Source: Pedobacter heparinus DSM 2366
GTDB lineage: Bacteria > Bacteroidota > Bacteroidia > Sphingobacteriales > Sphingobacteriaceae
NCBI RefSeq assembly: GCF_000023825.1
Contig: NC_013061.1
Location: 1,612,001-1,676,000, forward strand
Reading direction: 5' to 3'
DNA length: 64,000 nucleotides
In this document: positions 34,101 through 43,139 of the stretch, piece by piece
Layout: every line of letters starts with the position of its first letter
How positions within the stretch are numbered: position 1 is the stretch's first letter
Translations under genes and position numbers: made by a program
Notes under the pieces: model-generated
Seen by the model: the letters and a program-made list of their open reading frames with translations, nothing else
Database searches by the model: none
What the model was told of the DNA's origin: nothing

Positions 34101-34621
34101 GCGACCTGATTTATTTAGGTGATTCAGACCCGAAACTGTATGGTGGGATCCAGAACACTTTTAACATTCATGGATTTAATTTGGGTATTTATCTTAATTA
34201 TTCTATTGGCGGAAAAATTTACAATCCGACAGAATTATTTATGGGCACCGGGACTTATCTGACCAATCAGTTTAAGTATATGGTGAATGCATGGCATCCA
34301 ATACGTAATCCAACTTCCGATTATCCGCGTGCCGATTCAAAGGATGATATTCCGAATGACAGGTTTTTACATGATGCTTCTTTCCTGAGGTTGAAGAATG
34401 TTTCTCTCGGTTATACATTTAACCTGCTGAAACTTACCAACAACAATATAAAATCGCTTTCGCTTACAGCCAGCGGAAACAACCTTTACCTGCTGAAATA
34501 TTATAACGGTTATGACCCGGAAGTATCCACCCAAAGTGGCGGATCAACCATTAGAAGGATGGATAACGGAGCCTATCCAAACAGCAGGACAGTGACTTTC
34601 AGTGCTGAAATCAAATTCTAA
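31157..34621 (+). CDS. SusC/RagA TonB-linked outer membrane transporter with STN domain (second locus)
   Basis: An 1154-residue TonB-dependent transporter. A long N-terminal lead precedes the signal peptide (MRLNIIVLFLTLSFLQISA), and a second possible ATG is at 31271. STN domain (NIPLEKVFASIEQQSGYFFF), carboxypeptidase-regulatory-like domain (GKVIDEKGLTLPGVSV), plug (LRQVVVIGYGAVKKSD, SIRIRGTRSISATNEPLYVV, SAVE-less but complete GSRGSNGVIVITTK) and a barrel ending RTVTFSAEIKF. It should import the glycan processed by the downstream hydrolases and signal to FecR through STN. Confidence 0.93.
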   Translation: MQLNFNIKELLCSKILPNKQPNNYLGLFRIPPDTKNLIMRLNIIVLFLTLSFLQISAKSYSQNINLTGQNIPLEKVFASIEQQSGYFFFYNYKELKDARPVTVGLKNVPLNEALKKILQGQPYTYAIAVSNKSIVVKKVSQPVNATLPVESVIIQGKVIDEKGLTLPGVSVKLKGTAIVAITDKDGKYSIRVPEAKGILIFSSVGYATFEVEIKDQKPIIVTMTEQASDLRQVVVIGYGAVKKSDLTGAVSVVKMKDIENVPVIRVDQMLQGRIAGAEIVSTTGEPGAGTSIRIRGTRSISATNEPLYVVDGVLDAINSLNDLNPSDIASIQVLKDASSTAIYGSRGSNGVIVITTKMGVNGKTSFIYHADYGRAQLPRFLDLMNAEEFANLQNDRFFFSLGVNQSKPLEEYPYKNPIGLGEGTNWTKVISRSAPYLNHTFSASGGDKSTSYYFSANYNNTQGIIINSGLKRYQARLNLDKTINKYVKSGLRLNYAYLDQNVNKADIGTSTLWYKSTVFLSPTIAAYKADGSLNDFNTQWYTGTLFDSPLANSLLQEKFQLRKTLSSSLFVEVSPVKSLKIRSSLSFYDFNRFDNTFYPSTLPTRMSKNSGAYAYKFSTEDNNILNENTISYNKVWNKHHLDALYGITFQSYWTSSFSASGDGYFIDDIGTNDLGAVPSKETLAVGSGLSRQKKVSNLARINYNYDGRYFLTVTARADASSNFASNHKWGYFPSAAFKWNILKEGFMKGVKHIDELGLRISAGISGNDAISRYQSLSQLNSSSGGYIFDGVTPVSYFPIRISNEGLTWEKTASYDIGLDLSVLKNRLSLTFDAYTSKTTDLLLTVQLPTQVGYVSRLTNIGQTSNKGAELTIESKNIVKKNFTWSTTLTFAHNSQMVDDIGGLDRIIAYANPFGAQYMMYGYEKGRPLNALWGMQYGGVWKSQAEIDQNKIDKKYASSAVNFYSPGRQRYIDQNNDGLLDNSDLIYLGDSDPKLYGGIQNTFNIHGFNLGIYLNYSIGGKIYNPTELFMGTGTYLTNQFKYMVNAWHPIRNPTSDYPRADSKDDIPNDRFLHDASFLRLKNVSLGYTFNLLKLTNNNIKSLSLTASGNNLYLLKYYNGYDPEVSTQSGGSTIRRMDNGAYPNSRTVTFSAEIKF

Positions 34622-34643
34622 ATATTACATTTTAAGCTATAAA

Positions 34644-36161
34644 ATGATGAAAATAAAACTTACTAACCTGTTGCTGATGTTTTTTGCACTTGCTACAATA
34701 GCGCTAAGTTCATGTAAAAAATCGTTGATGGAAAATGCTGAGGATTTTGTTACACCCGATCAGTTTTTCAAGAACGAGAATCAATGTATAGCTGCCTTAA
34801 ATGGCTGCTATATTCCTTTTAACGCTATTTTTACATCTGGATTGATGTTGGCCAACGAGGGGGGCACCGACCTTGGATTTTTAAATTCCTCTGCTATAGA
34901 TCAGAGATTTGAAATTTCACCAGCCAATCCTGGTATGGGCAGAAATCTATGGACCAATTGTTATCAGGGGGTGATGTATTGCAATTCTGCGATACAGGGT
35001 ATCGAAAAATCACCTGTCAGCGATACGCGTAAACAGGCTTTGATTGCAGAAGGAGTAACACTCAGGGCCATGTACTATTATATCCTTACCTCAACCTTTG
35101 GCGATGTACCTTATTATACAGATGCAGTATCATCGCTTGAAGTATTGGATAAGGTAGCTAAACTTGGAAGGATGAGTGCTTTTGAAACCCGTAAAACGAT
35201 AATTTCAGATCTTCAGAAATATGCACCCAGTCTCCCTGCCAAAAGAACTTCTGATGTACCCGGAAACCGGATTTCCGGCCCCATGGCCAATATGCTGATC
35301 GCTAAAATGGCCGTTTGGAATAAAGATTACGAAACGGGCCTGGCAGCAGCTAAAGAAATCCAGAAAATTTACGGACAGCTCTTACAATACCCGCTAACAG
35401 ATACTTATTTCCGGAACAAGAATACGCCGGAATCTATTTTTGAGGTACAGTTTACATGGTCGGTATCGGGGCTTAAAAAGACTACCAATATTGCTTGCTT
35501 TTTTACACCAAGTAAAACAGCTTCCCAGGCAGTTTATGATGGTGTTACCATCCCGGAGTTGGGTGCTACAGCAAATCCCTATACACCAGTAACCCCTACA
35601 GAATATTTCATGTCCCTTTATGACGTGTATGATCCGCGTCGTGAAATTATCCTGGCTTATACTTATAACGGCGTTTTTTTTAAAAGACCGATGAGTGCTA
35701 ATGGGACCGGAAAGCCATGGATGGGGCCTAAATTCTGGTGCCCGGGTATGGACAATGCTTCTGATGGAAATAACCAGAAGGTGTTCAGGTATGCGGATGC
35801 TTTATTACTGATGGCAGAATGTGCCAACGAAACAGGAGACGCCAACTTGGCTATGTCAAGTATAAACGAGGTGAAAGAACGGGCATCGGCCCTTTATAAG
35901 TTAACTGCCTATCCGGGCAAAGAAGCGTTTTTTGAGGAGTTAAAAAAAGAAAGGGCCAGAGAACTCATGGGCGAATATACCCGCAAGTGGGATCTGGTGC
36001 GTTGGGGTACTTTTTACGAGGCCGTAAAGGCCACCTCGGCAACAGAATTTTCTGTCATTAACGATAATTTAAGGCCTTATCATGAATATTATCCAATCTC
36101 AGATAGTGAGGTGTCAAGATCTGAAGGCAGATTGAGCAACCCGAAGTATACAGGCAATTAG
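34644..36161 (+). CDS. RagB/SusD family nutrient-binding lipoprotein (second locus)
   Basis: About 505 residues from the ATG of MMKIKLTNLLLMFF; an upstream ATG at 34602 would overlap susC and spoil the signal peptide. Lipobox ALSSC then KKS. SusD marks: LIAEGVTLRAMYYYILTSTF, FRYADALLLMAECANETGD and the C-terminal FFEELKKERARELMGEYTRK followed by WDLVRWG. It lies 22 nt after susC and forms the glycan-binding lid on it. Confidence 0.93.
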   Translation: MMKIKLTNLLLMFFALATIALSSCKKSLMENAEDFVTPDQFFKNENQCIAALNGCYIPFNAIFTSGLMLANEGGTDLGFLNSSAIDQRFEISPANPGMGRNLWTNCYQGVMYCNSAIQGIEKSPVSDTRKQALIAEGVTLRAMYYYILTSTFGDVPYYTDAVSSLEVLDKVAKLGRMSAFETRKTIISDLQKYAPSLPAKRTSDVPGNRISGPMANMLIAKMAVWNKDYETGLAAAKEIQKIYGQLLQYPLTDTYFRNKNTPESIFEVQFTWSVSGLKKTTNIACFFTPSKTASQAVYDGVTIPELGATANPYTPVTPTEYFMSLYDVYDPRREIILAYTYNGVFFKRPMSANGTGKPWMGPKFWCPGMDNASDGNNQKVFRYADALLLMAECANETGDANLAMSSINEVKERASALYKLTAYPGKEAFFEELKKERARELMGEYTRKWDLVRWGTFYEAVKATSATEFSVINDNLRPYHEYYPISDSEVSRSEGRLSNPKYTGN

Positions 36162-36177
36162 GCTAAAAATTATAATT

Positions 36178-37014
36178 ATGAAGAAATTAAAAACCATCTT
36201 TTTGCTGTTGGCACTCATCATGACCTGCAGCGGTCTTCAAGTATTTGCCCAGCATAAATTAAGGGTTATCAGTTATAATATCCTGGAAGGTATGAAAAAT
36301 GATACCACCAAAGGTAAGCAGGTATTTGTAAACTGGGTAAAATCTTATGCACCTGATATTCTGGCACTGCAGGAATGTAATAAATTTACCCAGCTGTCCC
36401 TCGAGGAAATGGCTGCCAGATATGGACATCCGTATGCGATATTGGTCAAGACAACAGGATATCCTGTTGGTATTACTTCAAAATATCCTATTGTGGATGT
36501 GCAGAAGATTACAGACAATATGACCCATGGTTTTATTGTCTGTAAAATTAAAGATCTGAACGTGATCGTATTGCATCTTAATCCACATAAATACAGAAAA
36601 AGACGGGAAGAGATCGGGGAAATACTTGGTACTATGGCCGTAGCCCCGGTACGGAAAAGATGGATGATTATGGGGGATTTCAATTCTTTTAGTCCTTTGG
36701 ATAAAGACAATTATCAAGATGGCGATGCATTGAAAAGTTTACAGGAAGCTGCCAAAAAATACAGTTATCATGATAATCTGGTAGATGGGAAATCCCTGGA
36801 TTTTCAGGTGCAGCAGCAAATTCTGGATTTTGGGCTGAAAGATGCTGGTAAAATCGTAGAACCGGGCGGTATTCCAAAAAGAAGGATTGATTATATATAT
36901 GTAAGTAAAGATTTGATCAAGAAAGTAACAACTGCCCATTTCATCAGGGATGATTTTACCGCAGGTTATTCCGACCATAAGCCAGTTATTATGGAATTTA
37001 AACATACAAATTAA
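36178..37014 (+). CDS. Secreted endonuclease/exonuclease/phosphatase-fold hydrolase
   Basis: A 278-residue exported protein (signal peptide about 1-24) of the EEP superfamily. Conserved metal and catalytic residues are in RVISYNILEG, LALQECNKF (Glu), HLNPHKYRKRREEI, WMIMGDFNSF (Asp-Phe-Asn) and the C-terminal YSDHKPVIMEF (Asp-His). The superfamily includes nucleases, sphingomyelinases and inositol phosphatases. In a SusCD operon a phosphodiesterase on a glycan or glycolipid is likelier than a DNase. It follows susD by 16 nt. Confidence 0.87.
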   Translation: MKKLKTIFLLLALIMTCSGLQVFAQHKLRVISYNILEGMKNDTTKGKQVFVNWVKSYAPDILALQECNKFTQLSLEEMAARYGHPYAILVKTTGYPVGITSKYPIVDVQKITDNMTHGFIVCKIKDLNVIVLHLNPHKYRKRREEIGEILGTMAVAPVRKRWMIMGDFNSFSPLDKDNYQDGDALKSLQEAAKKYSYHDNLVDGKSLDFQVQQQILDFGLKDAGKIVEPGGIPKRRIDYIYVSKDLIKKVTTAHFIRDDFTAGYSDHKPVIMEFKHTN

Positions 37015-37022
37015 AAGAGATC

Positions 37023-39101
37023 ATGAAAGTAATTTCGTTATATAAAGCAATAAAGGCCACTATATCCTTTGTGCTATTGGCCATATTGTTTAGTGCAGTT
37101 TTTTATGGCTGTAAGAAAGATGATACAGAGTTTAAAACCAGTCTTTCCATTGACAGAAGGATCGTCCGAGTTGCAGATACAGCTGCGAGTACGCGGATAC
37201 TGGTGTATGCCGATGGTAACTGGAATTTACAAATTAAAGGTGATGCATCCTGGGTAAAATTAGACCGTGAATCAGGAAGCGGAAAAGGGGAGTTCCAGGC
37301 CACTGTACAAAGCAATACAGGGAACCTGCCACGTTCAGTTACTATTGTTGTTACTGCCGATCATAAAACCGATACCATCAGCTTACAACAAAGAGGCTTG
37401 GTGCCTGCAATCAATATCACAGATGCAAACGCTAATGGAATTGCCAACGGGGGTGTCATGAAAACTGCAATAGTAACCAATGTGCCCTTTAACCTGATGC
37501 AGCATGCTGAGATTTATGATGTTGCAGGCGGAACAGGTTGGATCTCCAACATGGATATCAAGGGCACCAATCTTGTCTTTACACTGGGTCAAAATACTTC
37601 GGATCAGCCTCGCCAGGCGGTATTGCGATTGTCCTATCTGGATGCGTTGGGTACACTTACCAAAGATTCTATCGTTGTTAAACAAAATCCTAAAGGTGGT
37701 TATGATAACGCGCTGTTAAAAGACTTTGCCTACGTGAAAACTGCCTTGGCTGCAGGCCCGATTACCGAGGATATTTATATTGAAGGGGTAATTGTTAGTG
37801 ATAAGGGCAATCCGAATATGGGTCAGAACGCCAATAGTGCCACGAACAAACATGTGGTAGATAAGAATGAAAACAGCATTACTTCCTATATTCAAAGCCT
37901 GGATGGAAAATCGGGTTTCCGGATCAGGGCCAAAACAGGTGGTGATAATATTTTTGGCCGTAACGAGATAGTCCGGCTCTGGCTGAAAGGTGTTACGCTC
38001 AAAAAGGAAACAAACCCTGCCCGTGTAACGCTGGACCAGGTACAATCTATCAATGTCATGTCTAAAGTTGCTTCGTCAGGACCTGTTTTACCAAGGGAAA
38101 TGTATATGAAGGATTTAACCGATGAAGATGTGTATACCTACGTAAAATTAAAGCAGGTAGAGGTCAGTATACCCAATGGAAGCTTCTTCAATATCAATGA
38201 AGGATATATTTTAAGAACAGACGAATATCCTTTGAATATTAGGGATATTGATGGAAATAGCATGTATATGCTGACCAATATAGATGTCCCGTATCGCAGG
38301 GATGGCAACCACGTGCCGGAAGGATCCGGCAATATTGGTGGCATTGTAGTGCATGAGGAACTTCCACGTTATGGCGGCAATATTGGAAAATATTCCATCA
38401 GGCATGTTACGCGTGAGGATATCGATTTGAGGCAAGACCGTAATGATGGTTTTTCCAATGTACTGGTAGAGTGGAGCAGGTTTAAAACAGAAAATGCAGT
38501 GGGGCCCACAGCTGCAAAGAACCCCTTAACACCAGATATCGGTACGGGTACATTAACCCAAAGTCTAAAATCTCCACTCGATTTTACTGCTCCCAACGGT
38601 ATCATTACTACTTCTGATTTTAACGGGCTGCTGATCGAGTCAACCACGGTTAAAGGAATTATTGGAAATGGGGCATGGTATTGTAATAAATGGTGGGACG
38701 ATGCAAAAAATACTGGTGCATGGTGGCTAATTACAACCTCAACTACCGGAATTACCAAACCTATATCTATGCAAATAGAGGGCACCAGCAACATTGGCGG
38801 ACCAACCAACTTCATTGCCGAGTGGTCCGCCACCGGTACAGATTCAGGCACATGGAACTTATTGTCAGAGTACACGCTGCAGGACCAGGTAGATTACACC
38901 AATACCCTGTTAACACAAGTGCCCGGCTGCAAAGGTTTGAATTTTCAGTTCCCGCTGGCCGCTTCAGGTTTAACCAATCTGTACATCAGGCTTAGGGTTA
39001 AAAACAAAACGGTCGGTAATTCTACATCACCCTCGGGCGGAACGCTTGCCGCTACTGGTATAACCAGGTTAGGTCACGTTTCTATTAAATACAATAAATA
39101 A
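37023..39101 (+). CDS. BACON and DUF5689 domain lipoprotein
   Basis: A 692-residue exported lipoprotein (FYGC near residue 30, then KKDD). Residues about 38-125 and 128-222 are two BACON-type beta domains; the first has ADGNWNLQIKGDASWVKL. Residues about 228-470 resemble DUF5689, with EDIYIEGVIVSDKGNPN. The last 200 residues are a beta-sandwich of jelly-roll look. BACON domains in such loci bind glycan or mucin at the surface. No catalytic motif is visible. It follows the EEP gene by 8 nt. Confidence 0.75.
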   Translation: MKVISLYKAIKATISFVLLAILFSAVFYGCKKDDTEFKTSLSIDRRIVRVADTAASTRILVYADGNWNLQIKGDASWVKLDRESGSGKGEFQATVQSNTGNLPRSVTIVVTADHKTDTISLQQRGLVPAINITDANANGIANGGVMKTAIVTNVPFNLMQHAEIYDVAGGTGWISNMDIKGTNLVFTLGQNTSDQPRQAVLRLSYLDALGTLTKDSIVVKQNPKGGYDNALLKDFAYVKTALAAGPITEDIYIEGVIVSDKGNPNMGQNANSATNKHVVDKNENSITSYIQSLDGKSGFRIRAKTGGDNIFGRNEIVRLWLKGVTLKKETNPARVTLDQVQSINVMSKVASSGPVLPREMYMKDLTDEDVYTYVKLKQVEVSIPNGSFFNINEGYILRTDEYPLNIRDIDGNSMYMLTNIDVPYRRDGNHVPEGSGNIGGIVVHEELPRYGGNIGKYSIRHVTREDIDLRQDRNDGFSNVLVEWSRFKTENAVGPTAAKNPLTPDIGTGTLTQSLKSPLDFTAPNGIITTSDFNGLLIESTTVKGIIGNGAWYCNKWWDDAKNTGAWWLITTSTTGITKPISMQIEGTSNIGGPTNFIAEWSATGTDSGTWNLLSEYTLQDQVDYTNTLLTQVPGCKGLNFQFPLAASGLTNLYIRLRVKNKTVGNSTSPSGGTLAATGITRLGHVSIKYNK

Positions 39102-39111
39102 TATCCATTTC

Positions 39112-39142
39112 AACCGTTGCATTCCTAATGGATGCAACGGTT
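39112..39142. other. Strong intergenic hairpin inside the second locus
   Basis: AACCGTTGCATTCC, loop TAAT, GGATGCAACGGTT: 13 pairs with one bulged T. No T-run follows on either side, so it is not a standard terminator. It lies between the BACON gene and the SGNH gene, where it could protect or process the mRNA and set unequal expression. Confidence 0.5.
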
Positions 39143-39158
39143 ATAAACTTGTACCACC

Positions 39159-40247
39159 TTGAAAAAAAAAATGTTAATAGGCCTGATCGTAGCAATCGCC
39201 TTCTGCCGCTCTACCCGTTTACTGGCACAGACGGACAGCATTGTTTACACAAATGCCAGCAGCCTGTATATGTCGGGCAAGTTGTTTAATACTGCCAATC
39301 CTTATCAGCGAATTGATACAGCAAAATATCCAACTTTACCGGCACCTGTTAAAAGATTGCTTACCCATTCGGCCGGACTGGCCATTTGCTTCAGCAGCAA
39401 CAGCACATCCATATCGGCAAAATGGTGTATAAATAAGCCGCTTAGCTATAGCAACATGACTACAATAAATAGCCAGGGCTTAAACCTTTATGTGCAAAAC
39501 AAAGGCAAATGGCAGTTTGCAGGGGTAGCCAAACCCGATAACAAGAAATGTGCACAAGCAGTTATTGTGGAAAATATGGCCAAAGGAGAGAAAAAATTTA
39601 TGCTATACTTACCTACCTATAATGAACTAAGTAGTCTTGAGATAGGCGTGGCGCCTGGAAGCAGCATCAAGTCTACAGCCAATGTGTTTAAAAAACGTAT
39701 CGCAGTTTATGGATCGAGTGTTACCCAGGGAGCATCTGCCAGTCGTTCAGGTTTGGCCTACCCGGCCATGCTTTCCCGTCATTTTGGTTACGACTTTATC
39801 AATATCGGCATGAGCGGAAGTGCTAAAATGGAACCTGCTGTAGTTGCTATGGTAAATGATGTGGAAGCTGATGCATATTTATTGGATTGTATTCCGAACG
39901 CATCTGTACAGCAAATAAAAGACCGTACTTTAAATATGGTGGTGGCGATTCAGAAAGCACACCCGGGCAAACCGATCATATTACTGAATAGTATTAGCCG
40001 CGAACAAGGATTTGTTGATGTGAAAATGGGAGCCAAAGTTTTAGCCCAAAACAAGGCTGTCGACAGCATTGCCAACATCCTGCTTACCAGACATACCAGA
40101 GATTTTTATTTTATTGATGTCAAAGATTTTTTTGGTGATGATCATGAGGCCTCAACAGATTATGCGCACCCTAATGATCTCGGCAATTACAGGTTTGTAC
40201 AAAAACTGCAGCCCATAATTGCAGCTATCTTTAAAAAGTACTTCTGA
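39159..40247 (+). CDS. Secreted SGNH/GDSL-type esterase
   Basis: A 362-residue exported hydrolase. The start is TTG (giving a KKK n-region) or ATG 12 nt later. The first half (about 30-175) is a beta-sandwich common to glycan-locus SGNH enzymes. The catalytic half begins IAVYGSSVTQGASASRSG with the nucleophile Ser in a GSS variant of GDS, then GMSGSAKMEP and a final DYAHPNDLGN with the Asp-x-x-His. It probably removes acetyl or other acyl groups from the glycan. Confidence 0.82.
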   Translation: MKKKMLIGLIVAIAFCRSTRLLAQTDSIVYTNASSLYMSGKLFNTANPYQRIDTAKYPTLPAPVKRLLTHSAGLAICFSSNSTSISAKWCINKPLSYSNMTTINSQGLNLYVQNKGKWQFAGVAKPDNKKCAQAVIVENMAKGEKKFMLYLPTYNELSSLEIGVAPGSSIKSTANVFKKRIAVYGSSVTQGASASRSGLAYPAMLSRHFGYDFINIGMSGSAKMEPAVVAMVNDVEADAYLLDCIPNASVQQIKDRTLNMVVAIQKAHPGKPIILLNSISREQGFVDVKMGAKVLAQNKAVDSIANILLTRHTRDFYFIDVKDFFGDDHEASTDYAHPNDLGNYRFVQKLQPIIAAIFKKYF

Positions 40248-40309
40248 TAATTCTACTATTAAATCATTATGACCTTCCCTTCACGTAGTGAAATAAAAAA
40301 TATAAACAG

Positions 40310-43027
40310 ATGAAAACAAGAGTATACTTAGTTTTATTGCTTTTAGCCTGTCTTTACAGTAAAGCGCAGGACAAGACATCAACTATTATTCCAGCCCCGG
40401 TTAAAATTACAGTCAGTAAGGGTATTTATCACTTAACCCAAAGTACGCCGGTAACATTTAGTGGCTTTAAACAAGTGCCGGCGGGATTAAAGGAATTTGC
40501 CACTAAAACCCTGTGGTTTAAGGCTGCAGCTACAAACGTTAAACATAGTTCAAATAAAGGACTTATGGTTGTCCTGGATAAAACTATTCAGCTGCCGGAT
40601 GAAGGCTACCGGTTGTCTGTAAATGCCAGTGGTATCAAAATAGTATCTGATACCGAAAAGGGTTTGTTTTATGGCTTGCAAACCTTATTGCAGCTCATCC
40701 CCGATGAGGGAAGCGCCCTATCTTTCACCGAAATAGAAGATTACCCGCGTTACAGTTACCGGGGCCTGCACCTGGATGTAGGCAGGCATTTATTTCCGGT
40801 CAGTTTTATCAAACAATATATTGATTTACTGGCCCAGTATAAACTAAACACTTTTCACTGGCATTTAACAGAGGATCAGGGCTGGCGGATAGAAATTAAA
40901 AAATATCCAAAACTAACCACTGTTGGGGGATTTCGTGAGCAAACCCTGATTGGTAAATTAAGGACGAAACCCGAAGTATATGACAGCATCCGTTACGGTG
41001 GTTTTTATACTCAAAAAGAGGTACGTGAGATAGTTGCTTATGCGGCGTCAAAGTATGTTGTCGTGATTCCTGAAATTGAAATGCCCGGGCATTCCCTGGC
41101 AGCATTGTCTGCCTATCCTCAATTTGCTTGTGGTGATGACCCGGGACCTTTCAAGGCTGCTCAGACATGGGGAATATTTCCTGATGTTTACTGCGCAGGC
41201 AAGGAAGAAACATTTAAGTTCCTGGAAGATATATTGGACGAGGTGATGTCACTTTTCCCGGCAAAATACATACATATTGGCGGTGATGAATGCCCTAAAG
41301 ACCGATGGAAAACCTGCAGGTATTGTCAAAAAAGGATTAGGGACTTGGGTTTAAAAGACGAGCATGAGTTGCAATCATACTTTATTCAACGGATGGAAAA
41401 ATATGTGAACAGCAAAGGTAAGAAGATTATAGGCTGGGATGAGATATTGGAAGGTGGATTGGCAAAAAATGCTGTAGTAATGAGCTGGCGCGGTACCAAA
41501 GGTGGTATTGCTGCTGCACAGCAGGACCATGATGTGATCATGACCCCCGGTGCTTTTTTATATTTCAATTATACGGAGAACAAAGCCGATGAGGGTCCGT
41601 TAACTCATGGTTCTTTTTTACCCTTAAGTAAAGTTTATTCCTACAATCCAACGCCTGAAAATCTAAGTCCATTGCAGCAAAAACGCATTATAGGTGTGCA
41701 GGCTAACCTGTGGTCGGAATATATAGCAACGCCAGACAAGGCACTATACATGCTGCTGCCAAGACTTTTTGCCTTGTCTGAAGTCGCATGGACCATGCCA
41801 CAGAACAAAAGCTGGATTAATTTCTCCGAGAAGAAATTAACTGTCCATCTGGCAAAGCTGGATAAAACTGGCACTATGTTTCATGTACCCAGCCCCATAG
41901 GAGCGAAGGATACAACAATAACGGCTGCTACTTATCTGCTGGATTATAAAGTCCCGGTAAAGGGCGCAAAAATTTACTATACGATTAATGGTTATTTTCC
42001 ATACCAAACAGATTATTTATATAAGGGGCCTGTAATTATAAATGTACCACCAAGTCAGGAAAGAATTATCAAGTCGGTCGTAATTACACCTTCGGGTAAA
42101 CGCAGCAGCACGGTTACAGTGCATGTTGTGAATCAGCAAAACGTTAAGCAAAGTTCATCTGCACCAAAACGTTTACGTATAGGATATTCTATCCCCATTG
42201 ATAAAATTACCCCGGAAAGTATGGCTTATGCCAAGGCTAACGGAATAGCTTGTATTGAAACCTTTTTGGGGCCATATGTCGATACCGCCAGAAATTTTAA
42301 GTTTACAGATGAGCAGATAACCGCAAAAATTAAGGCAGCAAAAAAGGCAGCAGATGATGCGGGGATAGAAATATGGTCGGTGCATATGTTATTTGGTAAA
42401 CGAATAGACATTTCGCTGCCGGATGAGGCTGAACGTCAAAAAGTGATGGAATTGCACAAAAAAATACTTGGTTTTTGCAGTATCCTTAAACCCAAACTCA
42501 TCCTGTTTCATCCAAGCTGGTATCTTGGCCTTAACGAACGCGAGTTGCGTAAAAGTCAGATGATTAAATCGGCAGTCGAAATGAATAAGGTAGTGAAAGC
42601 CATAAATGCCACTTTGGTAATAGAGAATATGCTGGGTCCTGAATTACTGGTAGATGCAAGGCGGGAACGACCGTTATGCCGCACTGTAGAGGAAACTGTA
42701 GAGATCATGAACAGATTGCCTGCGGATATCTATTCGGCTATAGACCTTAACCATATTAAAAATCCTGAGCGGTTGATAGATGCCATGGGTGAACGTGTAA
42801 AGACGCTACATGTTGCAGATGGAACAGGCAGGGCGGAAAACCATTTTTTCCCATGTAGTGGGCAAGGGCAAAACGATTGGGTAGCCATATTTACAGCACT
42901 TGCTAAAGTAAACTATAATGGCCCCTTTATGTATGAGTCTGCTTATAAAGATGCGAAAGATTTTAAGTCCTGCTATGAAACGCTGTATCAATCCTTTGAG
43001 CGGTCACTTCAGGTTAAGAAAGAGTGA
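40310..43027 (+). CDS. GH20 beta-N-acetylhexosaminidase fused to a xylose-isomerase-like TIM barrel
   Basis: A 905-residue exported protein. Residues about 23-147 are the GH20b domain and about 150-500 the GH20 barrel, with RGLHLDVGRHLFPV, FHWHLTEDQGWRIEIKKYPK and the catalytic pair Asp326-Glu327 in HIGGDECP. A beta linker (about 540-612) follows. Residues about 620-895 are an AP endonuclease 2/xylose isomerase-like barrel with a full metal set: Glu772, Asp812 and His815 (IDLNH), His834, Glu876. GH20 cleaves terminal GlcNAc or GalNAc; the second barrel could isomerise or cleave the freed sugar. One uninterrupted frame covers both. It closes the second locus. Confidence 0.87.
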   Translation: MKTRVYLVLLLLACLYSKAQDKTSTIIPAPVKITVSKGIYHLTQSTPVTFSGFKQVPAGLKEFATKTLWFKAAATNVKHSSNKGLMVVLDKTIQLPDEGYRLSVNASGIKIVSDTEKGLFYGLQTLLQLIPDEGSALSFTEIEDYPRYSYRGLHLDVGRHLFPVSFIKQYIDLLAQYKLNTFHWHLTEDQGWRIEIKKYPKLTTVGGFREQTLIGKLRTKPEVYDSIRYGGFYTQKEVREIVAYAASKYVVVIPEIEMPGHSLAALSAYPQFACGDDPGPFKAAQTWGIFPDVYCAGKEETFKFLEDILDEVMSLFPAKYIHIGGDECPKDRWKTCRYCQKRIRDLGLKDEHELQSYFIQRMEKYVNSKGKKIIGWDEILEGGLAKNAVVMSWRGTKGGIAAAQQDHDVIMTPGAFLYFNYTENKADEGPLTHGSFLPLSKVYSYNPTPENLSPLQQKRIIGVQANLWSEYIATPDKALYMLLPRLFALSEVAWTMPQNKSWINFSEKKLTVHLAKLDKTGTMFHVPSPIGAKDTTITAATYLLDYKVPVKGAKIYYTINGYFPYQTDYLYKGPVIINVPPSQERIIKSVVITPSGKRSSTVTVHVVNQQNVKQSSSAPKRLRIGYSIPIDKITPESMAYAKANGIACIETFLGPYVDTARNFKFTDEQITAKIKAAKKAADDAGIEIWSVHMLFGKRIDISLPDEAERQKVMELHKKILGFCSILKPKLILFHPSWYLGLNERELRKSQMIKSAVEMNKVVKAINATLVIENMLGPELLVDARRERPLCRTVEETVEIMNRLPADIYSAIDLNHIKNPERLIDAMGERVKTLHVADGTGRAENHFFPCSGQGQNDWVAIFTALAKVNYNGPFMYESAYKDAKDFKSCYETLYQSFERSLQVKKE

Positions 43028-43086
43028 TGGGACGGACTTGACATTTCTTTAAAGTTTAAACTTTATTAGCCCTGTATGGGGATATG

Positions 43087-43129
43087 AAAAAGCCTGATAT
43101 TTTAAAAACGAACAATATCAGGCTTTTTT
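43087..43129. terminator. Bidirectional intrinsic terminator
   Basis: AAAAAGCCTGATATT pairs with AATATCAGGCTTTTT across a 12-nt loop. A-run and T-run on the two sides let it end both the GH20 operon and the convergent DUF2911 gene. Confidence 0.85.
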
Positions 43130-43139
43130 ATATGAAGCA

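Noticed and set aside
34602..34643. ATG-started N-terminal extension of the second SusD
   Set aside because: It overlaps the end of susC and places 14 residues before a proper lipoprotein signal peptide.
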